From: Flavobacterium cellulosilyticum
GTDB taxonomy: Bacteria > Bacteroidota > Bacteroidia > Flavobacteriales > Flavobacteriaceae
Assembly (NCBI RefSeq): GCF_004349355.1
Contig: NZ_SMFK01000020.1
Span: forward strand, 1-64,000
DNA: 64,000 bases
Reading direction: 5' to 3'
In this document: positions 54,409-62,804 of the stretch, in pieces
How positions within the stretch are numbered: position 1 is the first letter of the stretch
Layout of the letters: each line of letters opens with the position of its first letter
Program-made: the position numbers and the translations under genes
Notes under the pieces: model-generated
Databases searched by the model: none
Seen by the model: only the letters and a program-made list of their open reading frames with translations
What the model was told of the DNA's origin: nothing

Positions 54409-55117
54409 TTGGACAAATATTCGACTAATTCTAATGTTTTCATTAGTGATTTTCCTTTTTTCGTTTACGACAAAACGAAATAATAGCAGGAAATTGACAA
54501 AATCGGTTGTTGTTTTTGTAGGAGATAACGCGCCATTTGTTGATCATCAAACGGTTAATAAATTGTTAATAGAAAATAAAAAAGATGCGCAAAGTATAGC
54601 AAAAGATAAATTAAATTTGAATGAGATTGAAAAAGCTTTGAATGCACAAGAAATGATTGAAAAATCAGATGTGTTTGTAAGCATTGATGGAGTTCTGAAA
54701 GCAGTAGTGAAACAAAAAACTCCTATAGCTAGAGTTTTTGATGGCGAAGATTCTTTTTATATTGATATTGAAGGGAATAGAATGCCGTTATCAACTAATT
54801 TTACAGCTAGAGTTCCACTTGTTTCTGGGGAAATCAAAGAAAAAAATAGAGAGGATTTGGCTGAATTATTTCGGATAATTCATAACGATGATTTTTTGAA
54901 AAAGAACATCATTGGTGTGCAAATTATGCCGAACGGGAGCTTAAAAATGTTGAATAGAAATTTTAATTTTGAAATAGATTTTGGTGGAATGACCAGAATG
55001 AATGCCAAGTTCAATAATTACAAAGCTTTTTTTCAAAAAGCAGTTCTAGACAGTTCACTTTATAAATACAATACGATTGATCTTAGATTTGCTCAACAAG
55101 TAGTGTGTACTAAATAA
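54395..55117 (+). CDS. ftsQ: Cell division protein FtsQ
   Basis: A 240-residue bitopic protein: short cytoplasmic end, one helix (about 8-24, LILMFSLVIFLFSFTT) and a periplasmic domain with VDHQTVNKLLIEN and VFVSIDGVLKAVVKQKTPIARVF (POTRA/FtsQ-like). Its place between murC and ftsA is canonical. Sequence divergence from E. coli is large; the POTRA part is short. Confidence 0.9.
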   Translation: MKVFNWTNIRLILMFSLVIFLFSFTTKRNNSRKLTKSVVVFVGDNAPFVDHQTVNKLLIENKKDAQSIAKDKLNLNEIEKALNAQEMIEKSDVFVSIDGVLKAVVKQKTPIARVFDGEDSFYIDIEGNRMPLSTNFTARVPLVSGEIKEKNREDLAELFRIIHNDDFLKKNIIGVQIMPNGSLKMLNRNFNFEIDFGGMTRMNAKFNNYKAFFQKAVLDSSLYKYNTIDLRFAQQVVCTK

Positions 55118-55123
55118 TAGATA

Positions 55124-56494
55124 ATGGAAAAAGAGAAAATTGCAGTAGGTCTAGATATAGGGACAACTAAAATTGTTGCCATGATTGGCAAGAAAAATGA
55201 ATATGGAAAACTTGAAATTTTAGGCGTAGGGAAAGCTAAAAGTTTAGGTGTGGCAAGAGGCGTTGTAAATAATATAACTCAAACAATCCAATCAATACAG
55301 CAAGCGGTTCTTGAAGCCGAAAATAAATCAGGTTATAAAATAAAAGATGTAGTAGTTGGAATTGCAGGTCAACACATTCGTAGTATTCAACATAGTGATT
55401 ATATTATTAGAACTAATGCTGAAGAAGTAATTGGAGGGAATGATATTCAGCTTTTGATTGACCAAGTTAATAAACTGGCCATGTTGCCGGGTGAAGAGAT
55501 CATTCACGTGTTGCCACAAGAATTTAAAATCGATGGGCAATCTGAAATTAAAGAGCCAATCGGAATGTATGGCGGAAGATTAGAATCTAGTTTCCACGTA
55601 GTAGTTGGACAAGCTTCTTCAATTCGAAATGTAGGTAGGTGTATTCAAAGTTCAGGTATTGAATTGTCAGGTTTGACATTAGAACCATTAGCTTCTGCTG
55701 ATGCGGTTTTAAGTCAAGAAGAAAAAGAGGCAGGAGTAGCATTAATAGATATTGGTGGCGGTACGACAGATTTGGCCATCTTTAAAGACGGAATTATTCG
55801 TCATACCGCTGTAATCCCTTTTGGAGGAAACGTGATTTCAGATGATATAAAAGAAGGATGCTCTATTATAGAAAAGCAAGCCGAATTGTTGAAGGTAAAA
55901 TTTGGATCAGCTTGGCCAGGAGAAAATAAGGACAATGAAATTGTTTCTATTCCAGGACTTAGAGGTAGAGAACCAAAAGAAATTTCGTTAAAGAATTTGT
56001 CTAAAATAATTCATGCTCGAGTAGTTGAAATTATTGAGCAAGTTTTTACAGAAATTAAAGAATACGGTCATGATGATCCTCGTAAAAAATTAATTGCGGG
56101 AATAGTGCTTACTGGTGGTGGTGCACAATTGAAACACATCAAGCAATTAGTAGAATATATCACTGGGATGGACACTAGAATTGGATATCCAAATGAACAC
56201 TTAGCTGGAAATTCTGATGAAGAAATATCAAGTCCATTATATGCTACAGCTGTTGGATTGGTGATGAATAGCATTGAGAATAAAACGCAAAGCGCTATTA
56301 GACTCGATATAGTAGAGGCGTCAAAAGCAACTCAAAGACCCCCTGCTTTTCAAAAACCAGAAGTTGAGGCGGCTAATGTCGAAGTTGTAGAGGAAAATGA
56401 AGATGTAAAAGAATCAACTGGAGATAAAATTAAAAGATCTTTCTTTGATAAGTATGTCGACAAAATAAAAGATTTTTTAGATAACGCAGAATAA
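55124..56494 (+). CDS. ftsA: Cell division actin-like protein FtsA
   Basis: Anchors FtsZ to the membrane. The 456-residue actin-fold protein has GLDIGTTKIVAMIG, VVVGIAGQHIRSI (1C domain), LIDIGGGTTDLAIF, VLTGGGAQLKHI and ends with a lysine-rich amphipathic helix (FFDKYVDKIKDFLDNAE) for membrane binding. The tail before it is acidic. Directly upstream of ftsZ. Confidence 0.95.
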   Translation: MEKEKIAVGLDIGTTKIVAMIGKKNEYGKLEILGVGKAKSLGVARGVVNNITQTIQSIQQAVLEAENKSGYKIKDVVVGIAGQHIRSIQHSDYIIRTNAEEVIGGNDIQLLIDQVNKLAMLPGEEIIHVLPQEFKIDGQSEIKEPIGMYGGRLESSFHVVVGQASSIRNVGRCIQSSGIELSGLTLEPLASADAVLSQEEKEAGVALIDIGGGTTDLAIFKDGIIRHTAVIPFGGNVISDDIKEGCSIIEKQAELLKVKFGSAWPGENKDNEIVSIPGLRGREPKEISLKNLSKIIHARVVEIIEQVFTEIKEYGHDDPRKKLIAGIVLTGGGAQLKHIKQLVEYITGMDTRIGYPNEHLAGNSDEEISSPLYATAVGLVMNSIENKTQSAIRLDIVEASKATQRPPAFQKPEVEAANVEVVEENEDVKESTGDKIKRSFFDKYVDKIKDFLDNAE

Positions 56495-56525
56495 AATAAT
56501 TTTAATAATATATAAAACCAATAAG

Positions 56526-58490
56526 ATGATGAGCAACTCAGAATTTGGAAGTATTTCATTTGATTTACCAAAAAACCAATCAAATGTAATAAAAGTTATT
56601 GGAGTAGGTGGAGGAGGTAGTAATGCCATAAACCACATGTTTAAACAAGGAATTAAAGGAGTAGACTTTATTGTTTGCAATACCGATTCCCAAGCTTTGG
56701 ATAATAGTTCCGTACCCAATAAAATTCAGTTAGGTGTAAACCTTACTGAAGGACTTGGCGCAGGAGCAAACCCTGATATAGGTCAACAATCGGCAATAGA
56801 AAGCATTGCAGATATTGAAAAAATGCTTGACAGCAATACCAAAATGGTTTTTATCACGGCAGGAATGGGTGGAGGAACTGGAACAGGTGCGGCGCCAGTT
56901 ATTGCTCAATTGGCCAAAGAAAGAGATATTCTGACTGTTGGTATTGTAACCTTGCCTTTTTTGTTTGAAGGGAAAGTGCGTCAAGAACAAGCGCAAATTG
57001 GAATTAATAAATTACGCAAGCAAGTCGATTCGTTAATTGTTATCAATAACAATAAATTAAGAGAAGTATACGGAAATCTAGGTTTTAAAGCTGGATTTTC
57101 TAAAGCTGATGAAGTTTTGGCAACTGCCTCAAGAGGTATTGCTGAAGTAATAACGCATCACTATACTCAAAACATCGATTTAAAAGATGCTAAAACAGTA
57201 TTGTATAATAGTGGAACAGCTATTATGGGATCTGCTATTGCCGAAGGCGAAAACAGAGCTAAAGAGGCAATTAAGTCGGCTTTAGATTCTCCATTGTTGA
57301 ATGATAATAAAATTACTGGGGCCAAAAACGTATTGTTGCTCATCGTTTCTGGTTCTGATGAAATCACTATTGATGAAATAGGTGAAATCAATGATTTTAT
57401 TCAAGCTGAAGCTGGTCATAATGCTAATATTATCATGGGTGTTGGAGATGATGAGTCACTTGGAGGTGCAATTGCTGTTACAATTATTGCAACAGGATTT
57501 GATATCGAGCAACAAAATGAAATAGTAAATACAGAGCCAAAGAAAATTATTCACACACTTGAAGACGAACAAAAAAGTGTGCATGATTTATCAAAATCTG
57601 CAATTCCTTCATTCAACTTAACAACAGAATCTCCAATTTCAAAAACAGAAGACAAAATTGTTTTCGATTTATTAGATGATACTATTGAAGAGCCAGAAAT
57701 GGTGTCGATAAACAAGGAAGAATTAACGGTAATATCAGAATTTATCAAAAATCTAGATGTGACTTTTGAAATTGTTTCTCCTATTAAAGACATGGATTTT
57801 GAGATTTCAACTCCTAAAGTAAAGGAGACGAGTACTAGCGAACCAGCGAAGCAAATTAGAGTAGAAGAGCCAAAAGCAGTTGTGAAACAAGAGCAAGCCA
57901 CTTTTTCATTCGACTTACCTCTTTTTAATACTCCAAAAGCAACTCCTGAACCAGTAGCTAAAATGGATGAGAACAGAGTTTTATTCGAATTAACTGAGGA
58001 AACTAAGGAAATTAGGGTAAAAGAAGCGGTTCAATTTGTACCTGTTACTGAATTATCTGATAATGGAATCATACGATATTCACTTGAAGAATATACAGAA
58101 ATAGAAAACACTCTTTTAGAGTCAAAACCTGCAATTGTTGAAGAAGTTATACCTGAGGAATTAAAAATCACGATGAAAAAAGTGGAAATGCCCGAAAGTG
58201 CCAATTCTTCATTAGAAAATATTTCTCCAATGGATATGACAATTCAAGAAACATTGAAGTTAAGATCTGATGAGAGAAGAAAAAAACTAAAGGAGTTTAA
58301 TTATAAATTCCATAATAATGTTTCTAAAATTGATGAGTTAGAAAGAGAGCCAGCATACAAAAGATTAGGAATAGATCTTTCAAAACCACAATCAAACAGC
58401 ACGAATTCAAGAATTTCAGTTGGAACAGATAGTAATGATGACCTTCAATTGCGATCTAACAACTCGTACTTACATGATAATGTTGACTAA
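56526..58490 (+). CDS. ftsZ: Cell division protein FtsZ with extended C-terminal tail
   Basis: Tubulin-like GTPase forming the division ring. The 654-residue protein starts with VIGVGGGGSNAINHM, the GTPase signature GGGTGTG at 115-121, and the T7-loop region QNIDLKDAKTVL. The folded domains end near residue 330. A long acidic linker (about 330-595) follows, then a basic helix ERRKKLKEFNYKF and the terminal conserved segment EPAYKRLGIDLS. Much longer than E. coli FtsZ (383). The start may also be the next codon (56529). Last gene of the dcw operon. Confidence 0.96.
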   Translation: MMSNSEFGSISFDLPKNQSNVIKVIGVGGGGSNAINHMFKQGIKGVDFIVCNTDSQALDNSSVPNKIQLGVNLTEGLGAGANPDIGQQSAIESIADIEKMLDSNTKMVFITAGMGGGTGTGAAPVIAQLAKERDILTVGIVTLPFLFEGKVRQEQAQIGINKLRKQVDSLIVINNNKLREVYGNLGFKAGFSKADEVLATASRGIAEVITHHYTQNIDLKDAKTVLYNSGTAIMGSAIAEGENRAKEAIKSALDSPLLNDNKITGAKNVLLLIVSGSDEITIDEIGEINDFIQAEAGHNANIIMGVGDDESLGGAIAVTIIATGFDIEQQNEIVNTEPKKIIHTLEDEQKSVHDLSKSAIPSFNLTTESPISKTEDKIVFDLLDDTIEEPEMVSINKEELTVISEFIKNLDVTFEIVSPIKDMDFEISTPKVKETSTSEPAKQIRVEEPKAVVKQEQATFSFDLPLFNTPKATPEPVAKMDENRVLFELTEETKEIRVKEAVQFVPVTELSDNGIIRYSLEEYTEIENTLLESKPAIVEEVIPEELKITMKKVEMPESANSSLENISPMDMTIQETLKLRSDERRKKLKEFNYKFHNNVSKIDELEREPAYKRLGIDLSKPQSNSTNSRISVGTDSNDDLQLRSNNSYLHDNVD

Positions 58491-58511
58491 ATAATTCAAA
58501 CCAAAGTTACC

Positions 58512-58550
58512 TATCCCGAAAATTGAATTCAATTTTCGGGATATTTTTTT
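58512..58550 (+). terminator. Intrinsic terminator of the dcw operon
   Basis: A 32-bp perfect palindrome: stem TATCCCGAAAATTG/CAATTTTCGGGATA around AATT (58512-58543), followed by seven Ts. Strong stop for the ftsZ transcript. Confidence 0.88.
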
Positions 58551-58581
58551 ATTTAGAACAAAGGAACGAGAAAGCTTTCAG

Positions 58582-58612
58582 TTGTTAATTCCATTAAATA
58601 GCTGTAAATTTG
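58582..58612 (+). promoter_or_regulatory. Promoter of the yqeY-like gene
   Basis: TTG at 58582-58584, 20-bp spacer, perfect -7 box TAAATTTG at 58605-58612. The leader to the ATG at 58704 is about 85 nt. Confidence 0.62.
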
Positions 58613-58703
58613 CGCACTTGAATATATTCAAAAAAATAGTAGAGATAAATAAGTCTTTATTTTCAATATTCTAAATTATTAATTTAAATTATAAAATCAA
58701 TAT

Positions 58704-59153
58704 ATGAGCTTATCAACACAAATCATGGATGAAATGAAAACTGCCATGAAAGCCAAAAACACAATAGCTTTAGAGGCATTAAGAGCCATAAAATCCGAAA
58801 TATTATTAGCTCAAACCGCTTCAGGTTCAAAGGAAGAAATTACAGAAGCTGACGAAATTAAATTACTTCAAAAATTAGTAAAAACTCGTAAGGAAAGTGC
58901 TAAAATTTTCACAGAACAAAGCCGTTTGGATCTTGCAGAACCAGAATTAGCACAAATTGCGGTTATTGAAAAATTCTTGCCAGCACAATTAAGTGATGCT
59001 GACGTAGAATTGGTGATAGCCAAAATCATTGCCGAAACTGGAGCTTCAGGAATTGCATCCATGGGTAAAGTGATGGGATTAGCAGCAGCCCAATTAGGCG
59101 GAACTGCCGAAGGAAAAACCATTTCTACAATTGTTAAAAAATTATTGACATAA
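58704..59153 (+). CDS. GatB/YqeY-domain protein
   Basis: A 149-residue YqeY-type protein, a stand-alone version of the tRNA-binding tail of GatB. It has MKTAMKAKNTIALEALRAIKSE, AEPELAQIAVIEKFLPAQL and GASGIASMGKVMGLA, the family signature. Possibly helps tRNA-dependent amidation; not proven. Own promoter; tRNA-Arg follows 65 bp downstream. Confidence 0.93.
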   Translation: MSLSTQIMDEMKTAMKAKNTIALEALRAIKSEILLAQTASGSKEEITEADEIKLLQKLVKTRKESAKIFTEQSRLDLAEPELAQIAVIEKFLPAQLSDADVELVIAKIIAETGASGIASMGKVMGLAAAQLGGTAEGKTISTIVKKLLT

Positions 59154-59218
59154 AAAAATAAGGATTTAGGATTGTTGGGATTTAGGATTTCAAAAAACCT
59201 AAATTTTAAATAGAAATT

Positions 59219-59295
59219 GGCTCCGTAGTTCAACTGGATAGAATTTCAGATTTCGGCTCTGAAGGTTGCAGGTTCGAACCCTGCCGGGGTCACCA
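59219..59295 (+). tRNA. tRNA-Arg (anticodon TCG)
   Basis: A 77-nt cloverleaf with encoded CCA (59293-59295). Acceptor GGCTCCG/CGGGGTC (two wobble pairs), D arm with AACTGGATA, anticodon stem TCAGA/TCTGA with TCG at 59253-59255, T arm GCAGG-TTCGAAC-CCTGC. Reads CGA codons. Confidence 0.93.
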
Positions 59296-59297
59296 CA

Positions 59298-59330
59298 AAA
59301 AAATCCAAAGATTTAGTCTTTGGATTTTTT
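59298..59330. terminator. Terminator after tRNA-Arg / rpe
   Basis: A 14-bp perfect stem AAAAAATCCAAAGA/TCTTTGGATTTTTT with five-base loop, 3 bp after the tRNA; bidirectional, also ends rpe from the other side. Confidence 0.88.
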
Positions 59331-59352
59331 ATTTTTGAGCTATTTTAAGATC

Positions 59353-60015
59353 TTAAATAGCAGTCAATTTTTTTAAATCGGCAATCGTTTCTGTTGGGTT
59401 TTCGGAATTAAAAACAAAACTTCCTGCTACAAGAACATCAGCACCAGCTTCTGCAAGTTGTCTAGCATTTTTACTCGTAACACCACCGTCGATTTCTATT
59501 ATTGTAGAAGCGCCTTTTTTATTGATTAATGCTTTTAGTTTTCTTACTTTTTCATAGGTGTTTTCGATGAATGATTGTCCTCCAAATCCAGGATTCACGC
59601 TCATTATCAAAACGATATCAAGGTCATTTATTACATCTTCTAATAAATCGACATTGGTATGCGGGTTTAAGACTACTCCAGCTTTCATGCCTTCTGCTTT
59701 TATGGCCTGTAGGGTTCTGTGAAGATGAGGACAGGCTTCGTAATGAACGGTTAGAATATTGGCACCTAATTCTGCGAAAGTTTTAATGTAACGATCCGGA
59801 TCTATAATCATCAAATGAACATCGATAGTTTTCTTGGCGTGTTTTGCAATGGCAGCCAAAACGGGCATTCCAAAGGAAATATTGGGAACAAAAACACCGT
59901 CCATAATATCGATATGAAACCAATCGGCTTCACTGTTGTTTATCATTTCAATGTCTCGTTGTAAATTGGCAAAATCTGCAGCAAGAACGGATGGGGCTAT
60001 AAGTGTATTTTTCAT
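59353..60015 (-). CDS. rpe: Ribulose-phosphate 3-epimerase
   Basis: Interconverts ribulose-5-phosphate and xylulose-5-phosphate in the pentose phosphate pathway. The 220-residue TIM barrel has the metal ligands in FHIDIMDGVFVPN and VHLMI, plus MSVNPGFGGQSF and EIDGGVTSKN with the second catalytic Asp. I start at ATG 60015 (MKNTLIAPSVLAADF); the frame runs 54 codons further but that part lies across the -7 box and a repeat. Single gene. Confidence 0.95.
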   Translation of the reverse strand: MKNTLIAPSVLAADFANLQRDIEMINNSEADWFHIDIMDGVFVPNISFGMPVLAAIAKHAKKTIDVHLMIIDPDRYIKTFAELGANILTVHYEACPHLHRTLQAIKAEGMKAGVVLNPHTNVDLLEDVINDLDIVLIMSVNPGFGGQSFIENTYEKVRKLKALINKKGASTIIEIDGGVTSKNARQLAEAGADVLVAGSFVFNSENPTETIADLKKLTAI

Positions 60016-60036
60016 TGTGTTTTTTTGTTGTGTTTG

Positions 60037-60044
60037 CAAAATTA
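60037..60044 (-). promoter_or_regulatory. -7 box of rpe
   Basis: On the minus strand TAATTTTG (60044-60037) lies 21 bp before the ATG at 60015; supports that start. Confidence 0.5.
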
Positions 60045-60132
60045 GTTTTTTAAAGGCGAAGTTCCCAAGGTTTTTTGATTCGTTTATTTGGAATTGTCCT
60101 ATAGGAAGAAAACTAGTGATGCTATGTAACTT

Positions 60133-60240
60133 GCGTAAGGGATTGAAGTGAAAATCCTTTTGCTTTTTTTTTAGCAAAAGATTGTAGCGAAAAGCCCAAC
60201 CCGAAGTTTTTACGAAGGGTTACGCCCAAATATAAAGAGT
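60133..60240. repeat. Flavobacterial palindromic intergenic element, copy 3
   Basis: Reads GCGTAAGGGATTGAAGTG, AAAATCCTTTTGCT, eight Ts, AGCAAAAGATTGTAGCG, then GCCCAACCCGAAGTTTTTAC and GAAGGGTTACGCCC. The core CCTTTTGCT/AGCAAAAG hairpin and flanks AAGTG and AAAAGATT match copy 2 at 36547-36626. Lies in the divergent-like gap between rpe and the rpoD end. Confidence 0.6.
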
Positions 60241-60261
60241 GATCTTGCGATTGCTCTGTTT

Positions 60262-60415
60262 CTTAAAAAATAAAACTCCGGAAACCTGAGCGATAGCGAA
60301 CAGACCGTGTGTTTTATTGTCTTAAAAAATAAAACTCCGGAAACCCGAGCGATAGCGAACAGACCGTGTGTTTTATTGTCTTAAAAAATAAAACTCCGGT
60401 AATCAGCCGGAGTTT
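60262..60415 (-). repeat. 59-bp tandem repeats carrying terminator-like hairpins
   Basis: Two full 59-bp units (60262-60320, 60321-60379; one base differs) and a third partial unit from 60380 that begins with the same CTTAAAAAATAAAACTCCGG. On the minus strand each unit contains CTCnGGTTTCCGGAG followed by TTTTATTTTTT, i.e. a hairpin plus T tract. The rpoD-proximal copy is the cleanest (AAACTCCGG/CCGGAGTTT, 60391-60399 with 60407-60415). Together they look like a triplicated terminator. Confidence 0.75.
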
Positions 60416-60465
60416 CAATCATCAATCAAAAAACGAACAGTTAATCAGACCGTCGTTACTTTTAT

Positions 60466-60545
60466 TAGTCAAAAGTCAAATGTCGAAAGTCAAAAAAAAC
60501 AGTGAAAGATAAATCTTTAAGACTTTAAGACTTTAGGCTTTAACA
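60466..60545. repeat. AAGTC/GACTTTAAGAC-type low-complexity repeats
   Basis: AGTCAAAAGTCAAATGTCGAAAGTC followed by CTTTAAGACTTTAAGACTTTAGG-type sequence (given in parts: GTCAAAAGTC, GTCGAAAGTC, TTAAGACTTTAAGACTTTAG). The same words occur around 27985-28105. Lies between the terminator repeats and the rpoD stop codon. Confidence 0.5.
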
Positions 60546-60550
60546 CTTTT

Positions 60551-61414
60551 TTAGCCTAAATAGGTTTTTAATATTTTACTTCTAGAAGTGTGTTTTAATC
60601 TGCGGATTGCTTTTTCTTTAATTTGACGAACACGCTCTCTAGTCAAGTCAAAAGTTTCGCCAATTTCTTCTAGTGTCATTGGGTGTTGATCGGCAAGTCC
60701 AAAATACAAACGAACTACATCAGCTTCTCTTGGAGTTAATGTTTCCAATGAACGCTCAATTTCGGTACGCAATGATTCTTGAATTAGGTTTCTGTCTGGA
60801 TTTGGAGATTCGCCAGAACGCAATACATCGTAAAGATTTGAATCTTCTCCTTCAACAAGTGGTGCATCCATTGATAGGTGACGACCAGAGTTTTTCATAC
60901 TTTCTCTAACATCATTTACGGTCATATCCAATTCCTTGGCAATTTCCTCAGCTGTTGGAGGTCTTTCATTAGATTGCTCTAATAAAGCATACATTTTGTT
61001 GATTTTATTGATCGAACCAATTTTATTCAATGGCAAACGAACGATACGAGATTGTTCTGCTAATGCTTGTAAAATGGATTGACGAATCCACCATACGGCA
61101 TAGGAAATGAATTTGAAACCACGAGTTTCATCAAATCTTTGTGCGGCTTTAATCAGTCCTAAATTCCCTTCATTGATCAAATCGGGAAGTGTTAATCCTT
61201 GATTTTGGTATTGTTTAGCTACAGAAACTACGAAACGTAAATTAGCTTTTGTTAATTTTTCTAATGCTGCTTGATCACCTGCTTTTATTTTTTGTGCTAA
61301 TTCTACTTCTTCATCGGCAGTGATAAGATCCACCTTGCCAATTTCCTGTAAATACTTGTCTAATGATGCAGTTTCACGATTGGTTACCTGCTTGGTGATT
61401 TTAAGTTGTCTCAT
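60551..61414 (-). CDS. rpoD: Primary sigma factor RpoD/SigA (short Bacteroidetes type)
   Basis: Directs RNA polymerase to housekeeping promoters. The 287-residue protein lacks region 1.1. Region 1.2 is DKYLQEIGKVDLITADEEVE; region 2 includes NLRFVVSVAKQY, DLINEGNLGLIKA and GFKFISYAVWWIRQSI. Region 3 has EEIAKELDM; region 4 ends with EEIGETFDLTRERVRQIKEK. The Bacteroidetes primary sigma recognises TTG / TAnnTTTG promoters, consistent with the -7 boxes found through this window. Confidence 0.97.
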   Translation of the reverse strand: MRQLKITKQVTNRETASLDKYLQEIGKVDLITADEEVELAQKIKAGDQAALEKLTKANLRFVVSVAKQYQNQGLTLPDLINEGNLGLIKAAQRFDETRGFKFISYAVWWIRQSILQALAEQSRIVRLPLNKIGSINKINKMYALLEQSNERPPTAEEIAKELDMTVNDVRESMKNSGRHLSMDAPLVEGEDSNLYDVLRSGESPNPDRNLIQESLRTEIERSLETLTPREADVVRLYFGLADQHPMTLEEIGETFDLTRERVRQIKEKAIRRLKHTSRSKILKTYLG

Positions 61415-61590
61415 AGTTTTATTTTGCCAGATTTTAAGTGTACAAGTAGTTATACGTATGAAGTTACAAAAAAGTTACAAAAACAATATTTATTTTTTAA
61501 ATAAAAGAACTTACCTCAAAATTTATTAGAAACTATATATTGAAAAGAAAAAAATCGAGTTAATAGCAACGGCTATTTTTTTAAATCTAT

Positions 61591-61830
61591 TTAATCTATT
61601 TCTTTTAAGTTGATAATTCGATTAAAGATTTCTTTTAAGAATATTATCATAAAATATAGACCAGCAGCGAGAATTATATGATCAGTACTCCAATTGAATG
61701 GTTCGTCTAAAAGGTTGTACAAACTAGGTGCTATTAGGCATAAAGAACCGATTATACCTATCCAAGGATATGTTTTCTGTAGGATGTTTTTGAATTGCAT
61801 ATGTATTGGTGTGTTTAGGGTGAGTCTCAT
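61591..61830 (-). CDS. Small membrane protein, unknown
   Basis: A 79-residue protein with two predicted membrane helices (WIGIIGSLCLIAPSLYNLL and HIILAAGLYFMIIFLKEIF) joined by an acidic loop (DEPFNWSTD). No family recognised. A -7 box TATATTTG lies at 61862-61855, so the longer TTG-initiated frame from 61857 is unlikely. ATG at 61830 is chosen; ATG at 61800 (MQFKNILQKTYPW) is also possible. Confidence 0.6.
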   Translation of the reverse strand: MRLTLNTPIHMQFKNILQKTYPWIGIIGSLCLIAPSLYNLLDEPFNWSTDHIILAAGLYFMIIFLKEIFNRIINLKEID

Positions 61831-61854
61831 TGTGATTACTATTTGTTGTTGATA

Positions 61855-61862
61855 CAAATATA
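61855..61862 (-). promoter_or_regulatory. -7 box of the small membrane protein gene
   Basis: Perfect TATATTTG on the minus strand (61862-61855), 24 bp before ATG 61830. Confidence 0.5.
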
Positions 61863-61961
61863 TCTTACAAGCAAAGGGGTTATGAAACTTTTGTCATGAA
61901 GTCGGTTTTTCTTGGTATAAAGCCGATTAAAATTGAAATAATTTTTTTTCTACACCATTTC

Positions 61962-61994
61962 AAAAAAAAATCTCCTCCGTTTGGAGAAGATTTG
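61962..61994 (-). terminator. Intrinsic terminator of the LytTR regulator operon
   Basis: On the minus strand AAATCTTCTCC pairs with GGAGGAGATTT (one mismatch) around AAAC, followed by a run of Ts. Lies 63 bp after the regulator stop codon. Confidence 0.75.
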
Positions 61995-62056
61995 TATTAA
62001 GTATCTATAGTTTTCTGAATCTAATTCAACAATTGTATATAATAGACGAATAATTT

Positions 62057-62803
62057 TTAAGATAAAATATTTGTGTTTTTAATGAAATCTTTATACGAGT
62101 CACTCAGGGTTACTTTATGGTTTCCTTTTAGGATAATGAGATTGTCAGATAGAATGATCTCTTCTATTTTATCTTTGTTGACGATATAATTTCGGTGGGT
62201 TTTAATGAATTTATTCTTGTCGAGTAAGTCATTGATTTTAGTCAATGAAATTAAGATGACAAATTTTTCTTTTTCAGTAATGATATTGCAATAGCGGTTA
62301 TCAACTTCAATGTAAATGATATCCTCAAGTGAAACTTTTTTTAAGGCTTTTTTCTTTTTGATAAACAAATAATCATTGCTAACCACTGTGTCTTGATCCT
62401 CGCTTAAAAAAACATTAGTTTGGTCGTAGAATTTTTCGATTGCTATTTCTAAAGCATAGAGAATTTCTAACTCATTAAAAGGTTTCATCAAAAAGCTAAA
62501 AGGTTTAGTGAGTTTAGCGCGTTCAAAAATTTTACGGTCTTGTGAACTGGTTAAAAAAACAAAAGGTTTTGTTGCATTAGGGATAATATTGATGGTTTCA
62601 GCAAAGGTAATTCCATCGGGTTTGCCATTTAGAAAGACGTCAATAACGATGATATCAACCTTATTTTGGTAAAATTGAGATAATGCTGTTTTATAATCTC
62701 TGGCTATCCCAACTACGTTGTAATTGTTATTTGTTAAAACTTTACTTAAAGCTTCGCTTTGTTCGGGAGTGTCTTCTATAATTAGAACATTAATATTGTC
62801 CAT
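62057..62803 (-). CDS. LytTR-family response regulator
   Basis: A 248-residue regulator with receiver domain (Asp55 in VIDVFLNGKPDG, Thr/Ser in FLTSSQD, Lys in FLMKPFNE) and a C-terminal LytTR DNA-binding domain (IYIEVDNRYCNIITEKEKF, FIKTHRNYIVNKDKI). Starts 1 bp after the kinase stop codon. A LytTR regulator paired with a HisKA-type kinase is common in Bacteroidetes. Targets unknown. Confidence 0.93.
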   Translation of the reverse strand: MDNINVLIIEDTPEQSEALSKVLTNNNYNVVGIARDYKTALSQFYQNKVDIIVIDVFLNGKPDGITFAETINIIPNATKPFVFLTSSQDRKIFERAKLTKPFSFLMKPFNELEILYALEIAIEKFYDQTNVFLSEDQDTVVSNDYLFIKKKKALKKVSLEDIIYIEVDNRYCNIITEKEKFVILISLTKINDLLDKNKFIKTHRNYIVNKDKIEEIILSDNLIILKGNHKVTLSDSYKDFIKNTNILS

Positions 62804-62804
62804 T

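Noticed and set aside
60016..60177. 54-codon N-terminal extension of Rpe
   Set aside because: The extension crosses the -7 box and a repeat element; the ATG at 60015 gives the standard family N-terminus and length of 220.
60262..60415. 59-bp tandem repeats considered as a CRISPR array
   Set aside because: The units are directly contiguous with no spacers, and no cas genes are present. They contain terminator-like hairpins instead.
61831..61857. TTG start for the small membrane protein
   Set aside because: The TTG overlaps the -7 box TATATTTG, so it would not be in the transcript.
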